18,754 bases of DNA from CAYVUM01 sp964619055 (GTDB lineage: Bacteria; Pseudomonadota; Alphaproteobacteria; Rhodospirillales; Defluviicoccaceae): the NCBI GenBank assembly GCA_964619055.1, contig CAZUDB010000062.1:1-18754 (forward strand), given 5' to 3'. The notes beneath the pieces were generated by a model. It saw only the letters and a program-made list of their open reading frames with translations. It made no database searches and was not told where the DNA came from. Position numbers and translations under genes: made by a program. This document shows positions 1 through 7,317 of this stretch, piece by piece (the first letter of the stretch is position 1; every line of letters starts with the position of its first letter).

Positions 1-53
1 ATGACCTGGCTCAGCGCCGCCGCCTTCGAATCCGTCGACTCGGGGTCGTCGTG

Positions 54-866
54 CTACGACCCGAACCCGATCCGCCGAGAACACAGACGCTGGCGGATAA
101 TGACGTCGCTCCCGAAGAACGCCCAGCCGCAGATGAACAGGCTGTTGGTCGTCTCGACCTGAAGAAACTCCTGCTGCGGATGTTTACGGCCACCCTGGGG
201 TGGAACGCTGGCAACGGTGCCCTCCATGATCTTGAGAAGGGCTTGCTGCACCCCCTCGCCGGAGACGTCGCGGGTGATGGAGGGGTTGTCAGATTTCCGC
301 GAAATCTTGTCCACTTCGTCGATGTAGACAATACCGCGTTGAGCCCGCTCCACGTTGTAATCAGCCGCCTGCAATAGTTTCAGGATGATGTTTTCCACAT
401 CCTCGCCAACGTAGCCCGCTTCCGTCAGGGTCGTGGCATCGGCCATCGTGAATGGGACGTCGAGAATGCGCGCCAACGTCTGCGCCAACAGCGTCTTGCC
501 GCAACCGGTTGGACCGATGAGCAGGATGTTGGACTTGGCAAGCTCCACGTCGTTGTTCTTAACGCCGTGATTCACTCGCTTATAATGATTGTGCACGGCG
601 ACCGAGAGCACACGCTTGGCCCGCTCCTGGCCAATGACATAATCATCCAAGACCCCGCAGATCTCACGTGGAGTGGGAACCCCCTCCCCCGACTTAACAA
701 GGTTGGTCTTGTGTTCCTCACGAATGATATCCATGCAGAGTTCGACGCACTCGTCGCAGATAAACACCGTGGGACCGGCGATCAGCTTGCGCACTTCGTG
801 CTGGCTCTTGCCACAAAATGAACAGTACAGCGTGTTCTTCGAGTCGCCGCCTGCGGATTTGCTCAT
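54..866 (-). CDS. clpX: ClpX, ATP-dependent unfoldase of the ClpXP protease (3' end broken or missing)
   Basis: ClpX is the AAA+ unfoldase that recognises tagged substrates and threads them into ClpP in the cytoplasm. The N-terminal zinc-binding domain has Cys15, Cys18, Cys37 and Cys40. Walker A (GPTGCGKT) is at residues 118-125, the pore loop GYVG at 151-154 and Walker B (IVYIDEVD) at 179-186. ATG 866 is preferred over GTG 872 because GGAGG at 875-879 lies 8 bases upstream and the protein then starts MSKSAGG as in relatives. Only 270 residues are readable, against about 420 in the family. A TAG at 54-56 stops the frame, yet ClpX-like sequence continues in frame beyond it to the window edge (DPE, then LSQV where relatives have DPE and LREV). 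Residues 248-263 also depart from the near-invariant GGAFAGLEKI region. The gene follows clpP after 142 bases. Identity is certain; whether the stop is real or a sequence error is open. Confidence 0.93.
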   Translation of the reverse strand: MSKSAGGDSKNTLYCSFCGKSQHEVRKLIAGPTVFICDECVELCMDIIREEHKTNLVKSGEGVPTPREICGVLDDYVIGQERAKRVLSVAVHNHYKRVNHGVKNNDVELAKSNILLIGPTGCGKTLLAQTLARILDVPFTMADATTLTEAGYVGEDVENIILKLLQAADYNVERAQRGIVYIDEVDKISRKSDNPSITRDVSGEGVQQALLKIMEGTVASVPPQGGRKHPQQEFLQVETTNSLFICGWAFFGSDVIIRQRLCSRRIGFGS

Positions 867-1008
867 CGCCACATCCTCCGCGTCTCGGCCTTTATGTTAA
901 TCATCTGCCATAAGCCTCGGCAATCCCTAAACTGTGCAGGCTGGAGGGCCGGCACGGCCGTTGGTCGACCCAAAGCCGGACGGGTTGGATGCCCGAACAC
1001 CGCCTCAA

Positions 1009-1683
1009 TCACAACTTAACCGTCGGCTCGTCCTCGCCGTTTTCGAGCTTCGCGCGGCTCACGACAACCTCATCAACGATGCCGAAATCCTTGGCTTCAT
1101 CGGGTGTCATAAAACGATCCCGCTCAAGAGCCTTCTCAATCACATCGAGCGTCTGACCCGTGTGACGAACATAGATTTCGTTTAATCGAGTCTTAAGGGC
1201 CAGGATCTCCCTGGCCTGAATTTCAATGTCCGTCGCCTGCCCCTGCACACCGCCGGATGGCTGGTGCACCATGATCCGAGCATTAGGGAGCGCATAGCGT
1301 TTGCCGGCCGCTCCGGCAGCGAGCAACATAGATCCCATGGATGCGGCCTGCCCGATACACACAGTCGATACATCCGGGCGAATGTACTGCATAGTATCGT
1401 AAATAGCGAGACCCGATGTGACCAACCCGCCTGGCGAATTGATATAGAATGCGATATCCTTGTTGGGATTTTCAGATTCCAAAAACAACAACTGCGCACA
1501 GATCAGCGTGGAGACAGCATCGTTTACTGGACCGGTCATAAATATAATCCGCTCCTTGAGCAAACGAGAGAAAATATCGTAAGACCGCTCGCCTCTACTT
1601 GTAGTCTCCACCACGAACGGAACCAGTGAGTTCATAGAGGCGCCGAGAGATGAGGGCGTGTCTGTCATGTTTATCTTATCCAT
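1009..1683 (-). CDS. clpP: ClpP, proteolytic subunit of the Clp protease
   Basis: ClpP is the serine peptidase that forms the two-ring degradation chamber paired with ClpX or ClpA. At 224 residues it has normal length. The catalytic triad is visible as Ser115 in GQAASMG, His140 in MVHQPSGG and Asp189 in ERDRF. The oligomerisation segments SRLLKERIIF and YINSPGG are also present. The first residues are probably a short propeptide. Two in-frame ATG codons (1683 and 1668) could start it, and neither has a strong ribosome binding site. I kept the longer form. It lies between tig (88 bases upstream) and clpX, the usual alphaproteobacterial order, and is probably co-transcribed with both. The stop is TGA. 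Confidence 0.97.
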   Translation of the reverse strand: MDKINMTDTPSSLGASMNSLVPFVVETTSRGERSYDIFSRLLKERIIFMTGPVNDAVSTLICAQLLFLESENPNKDIAFYINSPGGLVTSGLAIYDTMQYIRPDVSTVCIGQAASMGSMLLAAGAAGKRYALPNARIMVHQPSGGVQGQATDIEIQAREILALKTRLNEIYVRHTGQTLDVIEKALERDRFMTPDEAKDFGIVDEVVVSRAKLENGEDEPTVKL

Positions 1684-1745
1684 CTCGATTGTCGGTCCTA
1701 GCCGGCAACTTGATATAGGGTGGATCTATCTGTTCGCCCAGTCAC

Positions 1746-1762
1746 GAAGCGATCTTCGCTTC
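1746..1762 (-). other. Short hairpin between tig and clpP
   Basis: GAAGCGA and TCGCTTC form a perfect 7-base inverted repeat with a 3-base loop, overlapping no gene, just after the tig stop. No T-run follows on the minus strand, so it does not look like a simple intrinsic terminator. It could be an RNA-processing or stability element in a tig-clpP transcript. That role is inference. Confidence 0.3.
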
Positions 1763-1771
1763 AAACTGCCA

Positions 1772-3319
1772 TCATTGTGAACCGGACGCTTGCGGCGCCT
1801 GCTGCACCTTGCTATCGGAGGCTAGGCTGTCGGGGTCTGGGCTCTCGGAGTCCGGGCTCGGCGTTACGTCTGTGTCCGTCACCGCTCCCGCCTTCGGCTC
1901 CAGCGTTGAATCAGGTTGGCGAGCGGACGTGGCCCCACCGGAATCATCTTCCAGCGAGCGCTTCAATTCTTCGAGCTCGACGATGCGTTCCGTGACCGAT
2001 GCCAGCTCGAGCATGAAATCGACAACCTTGTCCTCGAGGATAGGACCCGCGAGGACTTCACCAGCTTGGGGGTTCTTCTCGAAAAACTGCAGGACGGCCT
2101 GCTCCTGACCGGGGTGGCGCCGCGCCTCGGCGACCATCGCACGCCGCAACTCATCTGCGGTCACTTGGAGGCCGTTGGTGCGTCCCACCTCCGCGAGAAC
2201 GAGGCCGAGACGAACACGGCGCTCGGCGATGCGGCGATATTCGGCGCGATCCTCGGGGCTGAGTCCGGCATCGGATGGCGCTTGATCGTGGTCATGATCG
2301 TGCGCTTCGTCATGCGAATGTTCGTGGTCGGTGTCCGATGCCGTCGATTGCTGGTGTTCTGCGACGACTTCGCGGATGATCCCTTCATACTCGCGATCGA
2401 CCATAGAAACCGGCACATCGAAGGCATAGAGTTCAGCAAGTTGATCGAGCAGAGCACGCTTGGCCTGGAGGCGTGAGAGCTGGCGTAACTCTTGCTGCTG
2501 ATGGTCGACAATGGCGGTCTTTAAGTCGTCCAGGCTTTCCTTGCCGATTTTTTTCGCAAGCTCATCGTCCAGCGGTGCCGGCGCAACCGTGCGGATATCA
2601 TTGATCTTGACGCTGAACACGGCCTCCTTGCCGGCCAAGTGCTCCGCTCCATAGTCTTTGGGAAACGAGACGGTCACGTCGCGCTCCTCACCAACCTCGG
2701 CTCCGATCAACTGATCCTCAAAGCCGGGAATAAACATATTGGAGCCAAGCGCAAGCTCATATCCCTCGGCGGTCCCGCCAGGGAACACTTCGCCGTCCAC
2801 GCGTCCAACAAAATCGATCACAACCGTATCACCGGCCGCAGCGGGCCGCGGCTCGCTGAGAGACTGAGCGTGACCGTGTGCCGCCGCCAGTCGGTCCAGG
2901 GCTTGATCGACCTCACCACTATCCGCTTCAACGACCAGCCGTTCGATGGCAATCGAGCGATAGTCGGGCACCGTGACTTCGGGCAGCACCTCGACGGCAA
3001 GCGTGTATTCCAGATCCGCGTCTTCTTCAGTCTTGACGTCGCTGATCTGCGGTTGGTTTGCGGGACGGAGGCCATGGTCGCTCAGCAAGCGCTTCGTCGC
3101 ATCGTCGACTGCCTGTTCCAGGGCCTCCCCACGGACGGCCGTACCAAACCGCTTGCGCAGGAGCGCAACGGGAACTTTGCCCGGCCTAAAGCCCGGCATC
3201 CGCATCGTGCGCGCCAACTCCTTCAGCCGGCCATCGACTTTTTCGGCGATTGCCGTGGCCGGAACCGAGATCCGATATTCCCGCTTCAGGCCGTCGGCCT
3301 TGCTGTTAATTACCTGCAT
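1772..3319 (-). CDS. tig: Trigger factor, ribosome-associated chaperone and prolyl isomerase
   Basis: Trigger factor binds the ribosome next to the exit tunnel and shields nascent chains. The ribosome-binding signature GFRPGKVP is at residues 43-50. The FKBP-type prolyl isomerase domain spans roughly 160-242, and the C-terminal chaperone arms follow. ATG 3319 is chosen over the upstream ATG at 3340 because GGAAGG at 3324-3329 lies 4 bases before it, and the protein then begins MQVINSKADG as in relatives. At 515 residues it is longer than the usual 430-450. Part of the excess is an insertion at about 322-350 with six His residues between 332 and 344, alternating with acidic residues. The rest is a disordered Ser/Asp/Pro-rich tail from about 456. 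It is followed by clpP and probably shares its transcript. Confidence 0.97.
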   Translation of the reverse strand: MQVINSKADGLKREYRISVPATAIAEKVDGRLKELARTMRMPGFRPGKVPVALLRKRFGTAVRGEALEQAVDDATKRLLSDHGLRPANQPQISDVKTEEDADLEYTLAVEVLPEVTVPDYRSIAIERLVVEADSGEVDQALDRLAAAHGHAQSLSEPRPAAAGDTVVIDFVGRVDGEVFPGGTAEGYELALGSNMFIPGFEDQLIGAEVGEERDVTVSFPKDYGAEHLAGKEAVFSVKINDIRTVAPAPLDDELAKKIGKESLDDLKTAIVDHQQQELRQLSRLQAKRALLDQLAELYAFDVPVSMVDREYEGIIREVVAEHQQSTASDTDHEHSHDEAHDHDHDQAPSDAGLSPEDRAEYRRIAERRVRLGLVLAEVGRTNGLQVTADELRRAMVAEARRHPGQEQAVLQFFEKNPQAGEVLAGPILEDKVVDFMLELASVTERIVELEELKRSLEDDSGGATSARQPDSTLEPKAGAVTDTDVTPSPDSESPDPDSLASDSKVQQAPQASGSQ

Positions 3320-3323
3320 TAAA

Positions 3324-3329
3324 CCTTCC
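3324..3329 (-). promoter_or_regulatory. Ribosome binding site of tig
   Basis: GGAAGG on the minus strand lies 4 bases upstream of ATG 3319. This selects that codon over the in-frame ATG 21 bases earlier, where no such site is seen. Confidence 0.7.
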
Positions 3330-3379
3330 GTGAACTCCATCGCAAGCGGCGTTGGCGCTGGCCGCCGTCCCGCGTGTAT

Positions 3380-3398
3380 CGCTCCAGGTGGCGGAGCG
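3380..3398. repeat. Inverted repeat in the tig leader region
   Basis: CGCTCC and GGAGCG form a perfect 6-base inverted repeat around a 7-base spacer, about 60 bases upstream of the tig start and downstream of tRNA-Leu. It could be a leader hairpin or an operator. No T-run accompanies it. The function is unknown. Confidence 0.25.
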
Positions 3399-3453
3399 TA
3401 CGTTTACAACCGTTGCCGGATGGTTCCCAAAGCGAATTTTGACGGCGGGTGAA

Positions 3454-3538
3454 TGGTGCGGGCGGAGGGACTCGAACCCCCACGACTTGCGCCACAGGTA
3501 CCTAAAACCTGCGTGTCTACCAATTCCACCACGCCCGC
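3454..3538 (-). tRNA. tRNA-Leu (anticodon UAG)
   Basis: The minus strand folds as a class II tRNA with acceptor stem GCGGGCG/CGCCCGC. The anticodon stem CAGGT/ACCTG encloses the loop TTTAGGT, giving anticodon UAG. A long variable arm and the T-loop TTCGAGT are present. The discriminator A and the CCA end are encoded (3454-3456 is TGG on the plus strand). It sits between nnr and tig, transcribed in the same direction. Confidence 0.96.
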
Positions 3539-3651
3539 AACCGCATTGGTTCCCTTTGGCGCAGAAGTCTGTAACTTAGCTTTTGCCCCGGTCCTGTCAA
3601 TTGCGGGCGCGTTGTTTGGTATGCGGTTCCGATCGGCTTGCCGCCCGCCGT

Positions 3652-5211
3652 CTAGGCCCGCAACGACGAAACGATCGCCGGCAGCGCCGTGATCAAGTCC
3701 TCCGCGATCAGACCACCGCCGCAACGACGGGCCGCTTCACTGTGGCACCAGGCGGCGGCGGCAGCGGCTTCAAACGTCGGCATACCCTGTGCGATCAGGC
3801 CAAGCGACATTCCGGCCAGGACATCACCTGACCCGGCCGTGGCCAAATCGGGCGGGGCGTCGGCGTTTATCAAGGCTCGGCCGTCCGGGGCGGCGATCAC
3901 GGTGTCGGAGCCCTTCAGCAGGACGACGGCGCCACAACGGGCGGCCGCAGCAAGGGCGCGATCAAGGCGACACCCAGTCCTCGACGCATCGCGAACCACG
4001 TTGCCGCCGCCGAACAGGCGGGCAAACTCACCGTCATGGGGCGTGAGCAGGCTTCGTTCGTTCAAGCGCTCAAACAACGCTTGCGGCTGCGACTGAAAGG
4101 CCGTCAGCGCGTCGGCATCGATTACGCAGGCCCGCCCAGCGGCAAGCGCCGCCAATGCCGAGGCTCGCGTGTCGTTCGTCGCACCGGCGCCGGGTCCGAT
4201 CAAGACTGCGTTGTGACGCGGATCGGCCAGGATCGAAGCGATGTTGTCAGCATGTGATCTGGCACCATCGCCGTGAGCAAGCACAATCGTCCCCGGCTGA
4301 TCAGCCGCATAGATGCTGGCCAAGTCTGACGGCGCCAGGATCGTCACCAGCCCGGCGCCAATGCGCCGGGTGGCCGCAGCGGCAAGCCGTGCGGCGCCGG
4401 TCATCGGCCCACCGTCGATGACAGCATGACCGCGCATGTACTTATGTGTCATCGGGCTCGGACGGGGAAACAGGTGCCGCCAAACCACTGGATCGTTCAC
4501 AGCCAAGCTGGGGGCAATTCCGCTGAGAACGGACGTGGGGATGCCGATGTCAGCTACAACAACGTGGCCGCAGCGGTCACGGCCGGGCGCAAGATAGTGC
4601 CCCGGCTTGCCACGAAAAAACGTCACGGTCAGTTGGCAGTGCGGGGCCGTGCCCAGGATTGCGCCGTCGTCGCCGGAAACGCCGCTTGGAATGTCAACGG
4701 CTACCACGTCCCGCCCAGCCAGTGCCGCCACCATGTCAGCCGCAAGGCCGTCCAGGGCTCGGGCCAGTCCAGCGCCAAACAAGGCGTCGACGATAAGCGG
4801 ATTGGCGGCGAACGCCCCGCCCTCGGGCGCAGCGGGGTCCAGCAACGCCGGATCGAGCGCGCGGATGACTGGCGTGCCGGGACCGTGCGGGCATTCGGCC
4901 CAGCGCTGGGCGTTGACGGCAGCGTCCCCCTTTAGGCTTGTTGGAGAGCCGAGCAGGGCTAGCCGAACGGGCCAGCCGAGCATTTGCAGCAGGCGGGCGA
5001 CGACAATGCCGTCGCCGCCGTTGTTGCCGGGCCCGCAGAGGATCAGGGTTGGGCGTGGTCGCCAACGGGTTCGGATCTCCCTGGTGATAGCGGCTCCAGC
5101 CGCCTCCATCAGCGCAAGTCCGGAGGTGCCAGCGGTGACCGTGGCCCGATCCGCGTCGTACATCTCTTTGACGGTCAGCAGTTCAGGTCCGTAAACGGCT
5201 TCACTTGGCAT
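3652..5211 (-). CDS. nnr: Bifunctional NAD(P)H-hydrate epimerase and dehydratase
   Basis: This enzyme repairs hydrated NADH and NADPH. The N-terminal YjeF_N half interconverts the R and S hydrates. The C-terminal ribokinase-like half dehydrates the S form using ADP or ATP. The N-terminal nucleotide-binding loop CGPGNNGGDG is at 59-68 and PSGVSGDDG at 175-183. The C-terminal domain begins near residue 245 and carries HKYMRGH (256-262), LTPHDGEF (389-396) and the ATAGSGDVLAG anion-hole and catalytic loop (457-467). At 519 residues it matches the fused form. ATG 5211 is the family-like start, but no clear ribosome binding site precedes it. An in-frame TTG at 5259 would add 16 residues. tRNA-Leu and tig follow. 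The stop is TAG. Confidence 0.95.
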   Translation of the reverse strand: MPSEAVYGPELLTVKEMYDADRATVTAGTSGLALMEAAGAAITREIRTRWRPRPTLILCGPGNNGGDGIVVARLLQMLGWPVRLALLGSPTSLKGDAAVNAQRWAECPHGPGTPVIRALDPALLDPAAPEGGAFAANPLIVDALFGAGLARALDGLAADMVAALAGRDVVAVDIPSGVSGDDGAILGTAPHCQLTVTFFRGKPGHYLAPGRDRCGHVVVADIGIPTSVLSGIAPSLAVNDPVVWRHLFPRPSPMTHKYMRGHAVIDGGPMTGAARLAAAATRRIGAGLVTILAPSDLASIYAADQPGTIVLAHGDGARSHADNIASILADPRHNAVLIGPGAGATNDTRASALAALAAGRACVIDADALTAFQSQPQALFERLNERSLLTPHDGEFARLFGGGNVVRDASRTGCRLDRALAAAARCGAVVLLKGSDTVIAAPDGRALINADAPPDLATAGSGDVLAGMSLGLIAQGMPTFEAAAAAAWCHSEAARRCGGGLIAEDLITALPAIVSSLRA

Positions 5212-5684
5212 GGAGGTGCTGCCCACTCGGGACGCGTCGCCCGTCGAGGGAAGACGCAAAATCGATCTGGCGCGGTACGGCCTCGTCCGGTCGTCGTTTT
5301 TCGCGGCGGGTTTCCGCAGTACCGACCTGGAGAACCCTATGCGGATCTGGCTGGTGTTCCACGGCGCTCGGCAAACCGTTCACGGTCCCGACTGCTCGAC
5401 CGCAGATAAGAGCGCGATCACCCCGCACCACGCCTTCTTCACACGCCCTGGCGCGGTCGACAATGATGATGGTCCGGGACTCCGCCGGAGAAACCGGAGC
5501 CCGAGAATTGCCGGCCATGCCTTATCCACTCGACTGTATTCGATCGTCCGAGTCCTACGCGGAGGCGGAACGAGCGGACCCTGCCAACAAAAATAGCCGC
5601 CGTCTACTTTCAAGGTGACGTAGACCCTCTTTAACTTTCTTGATGTGTCAAATCACGCAATATCGGCAAGCATAAGGCGGCAAT
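5212..5684. other. Gene-poor stretch between nnr and the amidohydrolase gene
   Basis: About 470 bases with no gene I can support. Open frames of 77-137 codons occur on both strands (for example minus 5201-5518 and plus 5210-5596). They overlap one another, lack convincing ribosome binding sites and match no family I recognise. The left part probably carries the nnr promoter. The right 100 bases are A+T-richer and carry a terminator-like hairpin. I looked for a P-II (glnB) gene here, which relatives may have upstream of nnr, and found no trace. Confidence 0.6.
5588..5625 (-). terminator. Possible terminator of the amidohydrolase operon
   Basis: On the minus strand, 59 bases past the amidohydrolase stop, GTCTAC and GTAGAC form a perfect 6-base stem around a 12-base loop. 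TTTTT follows at 5593-5589, but only about 8 bases after the stem, so this is an imperfect intrinsic terminator. Confidence 0.35.
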
Positions 5685-7271
5685 TTAGTTCGCCGCCGTG
5701 ATGGGAAGGCGGATCGGCTGACCGGGATAGACATCTTTCAGCACTTTTGAGTCCTTGACGACGATTGTGCCATTGACAATGACATAGGGAATTCCGGTTG
5801 CGGGAAGGCCACCCTGCTTCATTGTCGAGTTGTCTCTTACCGTATCAGGATCGAAGATCGTAATATCAGCGTCAGCACCTACCTGGATGCGGCCCTTGAA
5901 CGCCATTTGAGCCACGCCATTTTCCTCCAAGAACTTAGCGGGAAGGTAGGACATCTTGGCGATCGCAGTCATCAACGGCATCAGTTTTTTCTCGCGCACC
6001 ATACGCAGGACGATGGAGTGGGTTCCGGCAAGGCGCGGGTGCCCTTGGACGTCTTCGTAAGCCAGATCCCAGTCGCGCGCCAATTCACCGGTCTTCGATA
6101 CCGTCAGAGGAAAAGCATCACTGCCCACAGTTGTGCCTGGGTGAGTCAGCGCCTTCAGCATATCATCCTCCGTAGCGCCATAAAACATAACGCTCGTCCC
6201 AGGCGCTTTCTTTATGAGGTCGTCATATCGCTCTTTGGATAGCGGCTCAAGCGTTGCGGTTTCGACAATGTCTTTATAGGCACGGCCCATGTTTGGGCCA
6301 TAATTTTCCGGTTTGAGGTAATCAGCACCGACGATCGTCGCACCAAAGTTGTAGGGGTAGACTTCGCCAACAACTGATAATCCTTGTGCGCGCGCAGCAT
6401 CGATCAGCCCAAGCGCCAGTTCTGTCTCCCCCAATGCTTGCTGATGAAAATGCTGCAGCATCAATCCACCACCGTAAGCCGCAACATTGCTGATCATTTC
6501 GGCAAAGCCCAGAATGCCGCTTGTTGGCGCTGCCTGACTCGAAAAACGCGCGTGCAAAAACAAAGGGCGTCCATGTTTACTGGCTAACTGCTGCCAGCCA
6601 ACGGCCTCATCCGACGAGACACCTTTTGTGGCATAACCAATAGGAGCCCCAATACCGAGGGCTCCACAGTCAAGGCCATGGCTAACTTTTTCAAGTATCT
6701 CCCTTATTTGTTCCTTGTTCGGTACTGTTGCAGACCATTTCATATCGACAAAGGAGTGTTCATCTTTAGCAAATATGTCAGTAGTAATTATACCTGTTTC
6801 TGATTCATAATCTGGATTAAAAACATGCTCGCGAACACCCAAAGCCGAAATGGTTGCACCGTAATTAGCCTGGGATCGGCCGGCCATGTAATCATAAAAG
6901 CGATCGACAGGATAAGCACCTACTTCGAGATCCAGCAATGTGGTCACGCCATCGCGTAACATCAACTTTTGCCCCAATGGAAGGTCAATAACGTGAACAT
7001 GGGTGTCAATGAAGCCGGGTGCGACGACGTGGCCGTTGGCGTCGATCGTATCGTTGCCCTCAATGGCTTGGTCGGTGATCGTGGCAATTTTACCATCTTT
7101 GATTCCGACGTTGCGCACCCCGTCTAGAACCGTTTCAGGGTCCATCACACGGCCATTTAGGAGAACTAGGTCATAGCTCTCTGCCGCAGACGGTCGCTCA
7201 TCTCCGCCCAATGACAACCCGATCGCAAAGAAGAAGGCGATACCTAGCCTTATTGACTTGAAATCGCTCAT
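5685..7271 (-). CDS. Secreted amidohydrolase related to D-aminoacylases
   Basis: A 528-residue metal-dependent hydrolase of the amidohydrolase superfamily, closest by pattern to N-acyl-D-amino-acid deacylases; the true substrate is unknown. The N-terminus has positive residues, a hydrophobic stretch at about 9-22 and a plausible cleavage site after Ala-Ala near 30, suggesting export. Likely metal ligands are His91 and His93 (DTHVHV), Glu116 (LDLEVGA), His240 (FLHAR), His274 or His276 (LQHFHQ) and Asp385 (GSDAFP). Glu116 takes the place where D-aminoacylases carry a bridging Cys. A typical C-terminal small beta domain (GRIQVGADADITIFD) ends it. ATG 7271 is chosen because GGAG at 7279-7282 lies 7 bases upstream; the ATG at 7277 would be only 1 base from it. 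The gene follows the DUF1254 gene after 46 bases. Its composition is low: 6721-6840 counts at 37-38% G+C, suggesting transfer. Confidence 0.87.
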   Translation of the reverse strand: MSDFKSIRLGIAFFFAIGLSLGGDERPSAAESYDLVLLNGRVMDPETVLDGVRNVGIKDGKIATITDQAIEGNDTIDANGHVVAPGFIDTHVHVIDLPLGQKLMLRDGVTTLLDLEVGAYPVDRFYDYMAGRSQANYGATISALGVREHVFNPDYESETGIITTDIFAKDEHSFVDMKWSATVPNKEQIREILEKVSHGLDCGALGIGAPIGYATKGVSSDEAVGWQQLASKHGRPLFLHARFSSQAAPTSGILGFAEMISNVAAYGGGLMLQHFHQQALGETELALGLIDAARAQGLSVVGEVYPYNFGATIVGADYLKPENYGPNMGRAYKDIVETATLEPLSKERYDDLIKKAPGTSVMFYGATEDDMLKALTHPGTTVGSDAFPLTVSKTGELARDWDLAYEDVQGHPRLAGTHSIVLRMVREKKLMPLMTAIAKMSYLPAKFLEENGVAQMAFKGRIQVGADADITIFDPDTVRDNSTMKQGGLPATGIPYVIVNGTIVVKDSKVLKDVYPGQPIRLPITAAN

Positions 7272-7278
7272 TCTCATA

Positions 7279-7282
7279 CTCC
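7279..7282 (-). promoter_or_regulatory. Ribosome binding site of the amidohydrolase gene
   Basis: GGAG on the minus strand is spaced 7 bases from ATG 7271 but only 1 base from the in-frame ATG at 7277. This favours the internal start. Confidence 0.6.
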
Positions 7283-7317
7283 GTTCGATATTTTATTTTC
7301 GTTGACGAGGGCGACGC

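Noticed and set aside
54..56. Reassignment of TAG to a sense codon, suggested by the in-frame TAG in clpX
   Set aside because: nnr, the outer-membrane protein gene, the phosphatase and infA all end in TAG at the expected family length, so TAG is a stop in this genome.
2270..2356. Short tandem repeat array in the GTGGTCATG-like stretch
   Set aside because: The repetition reflects alternating His and Asp codons inside tig, without regular unit length, and is in frame with the protein.
2639..3322. 227-codon plus-strand open frame
   Set aside because: Antisense to the ribosome-binding and isomerase domains of tig, with no family resemblance.
5201..5518. 105-codon minus-strand frame upstream of nnr
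   Set aside because: It overlaps the nnr start, has no clear ribosome binding site and no recognisable motif, and competes with a plus-strand frame of similar length (5210-5596). Not enough to call a gene.
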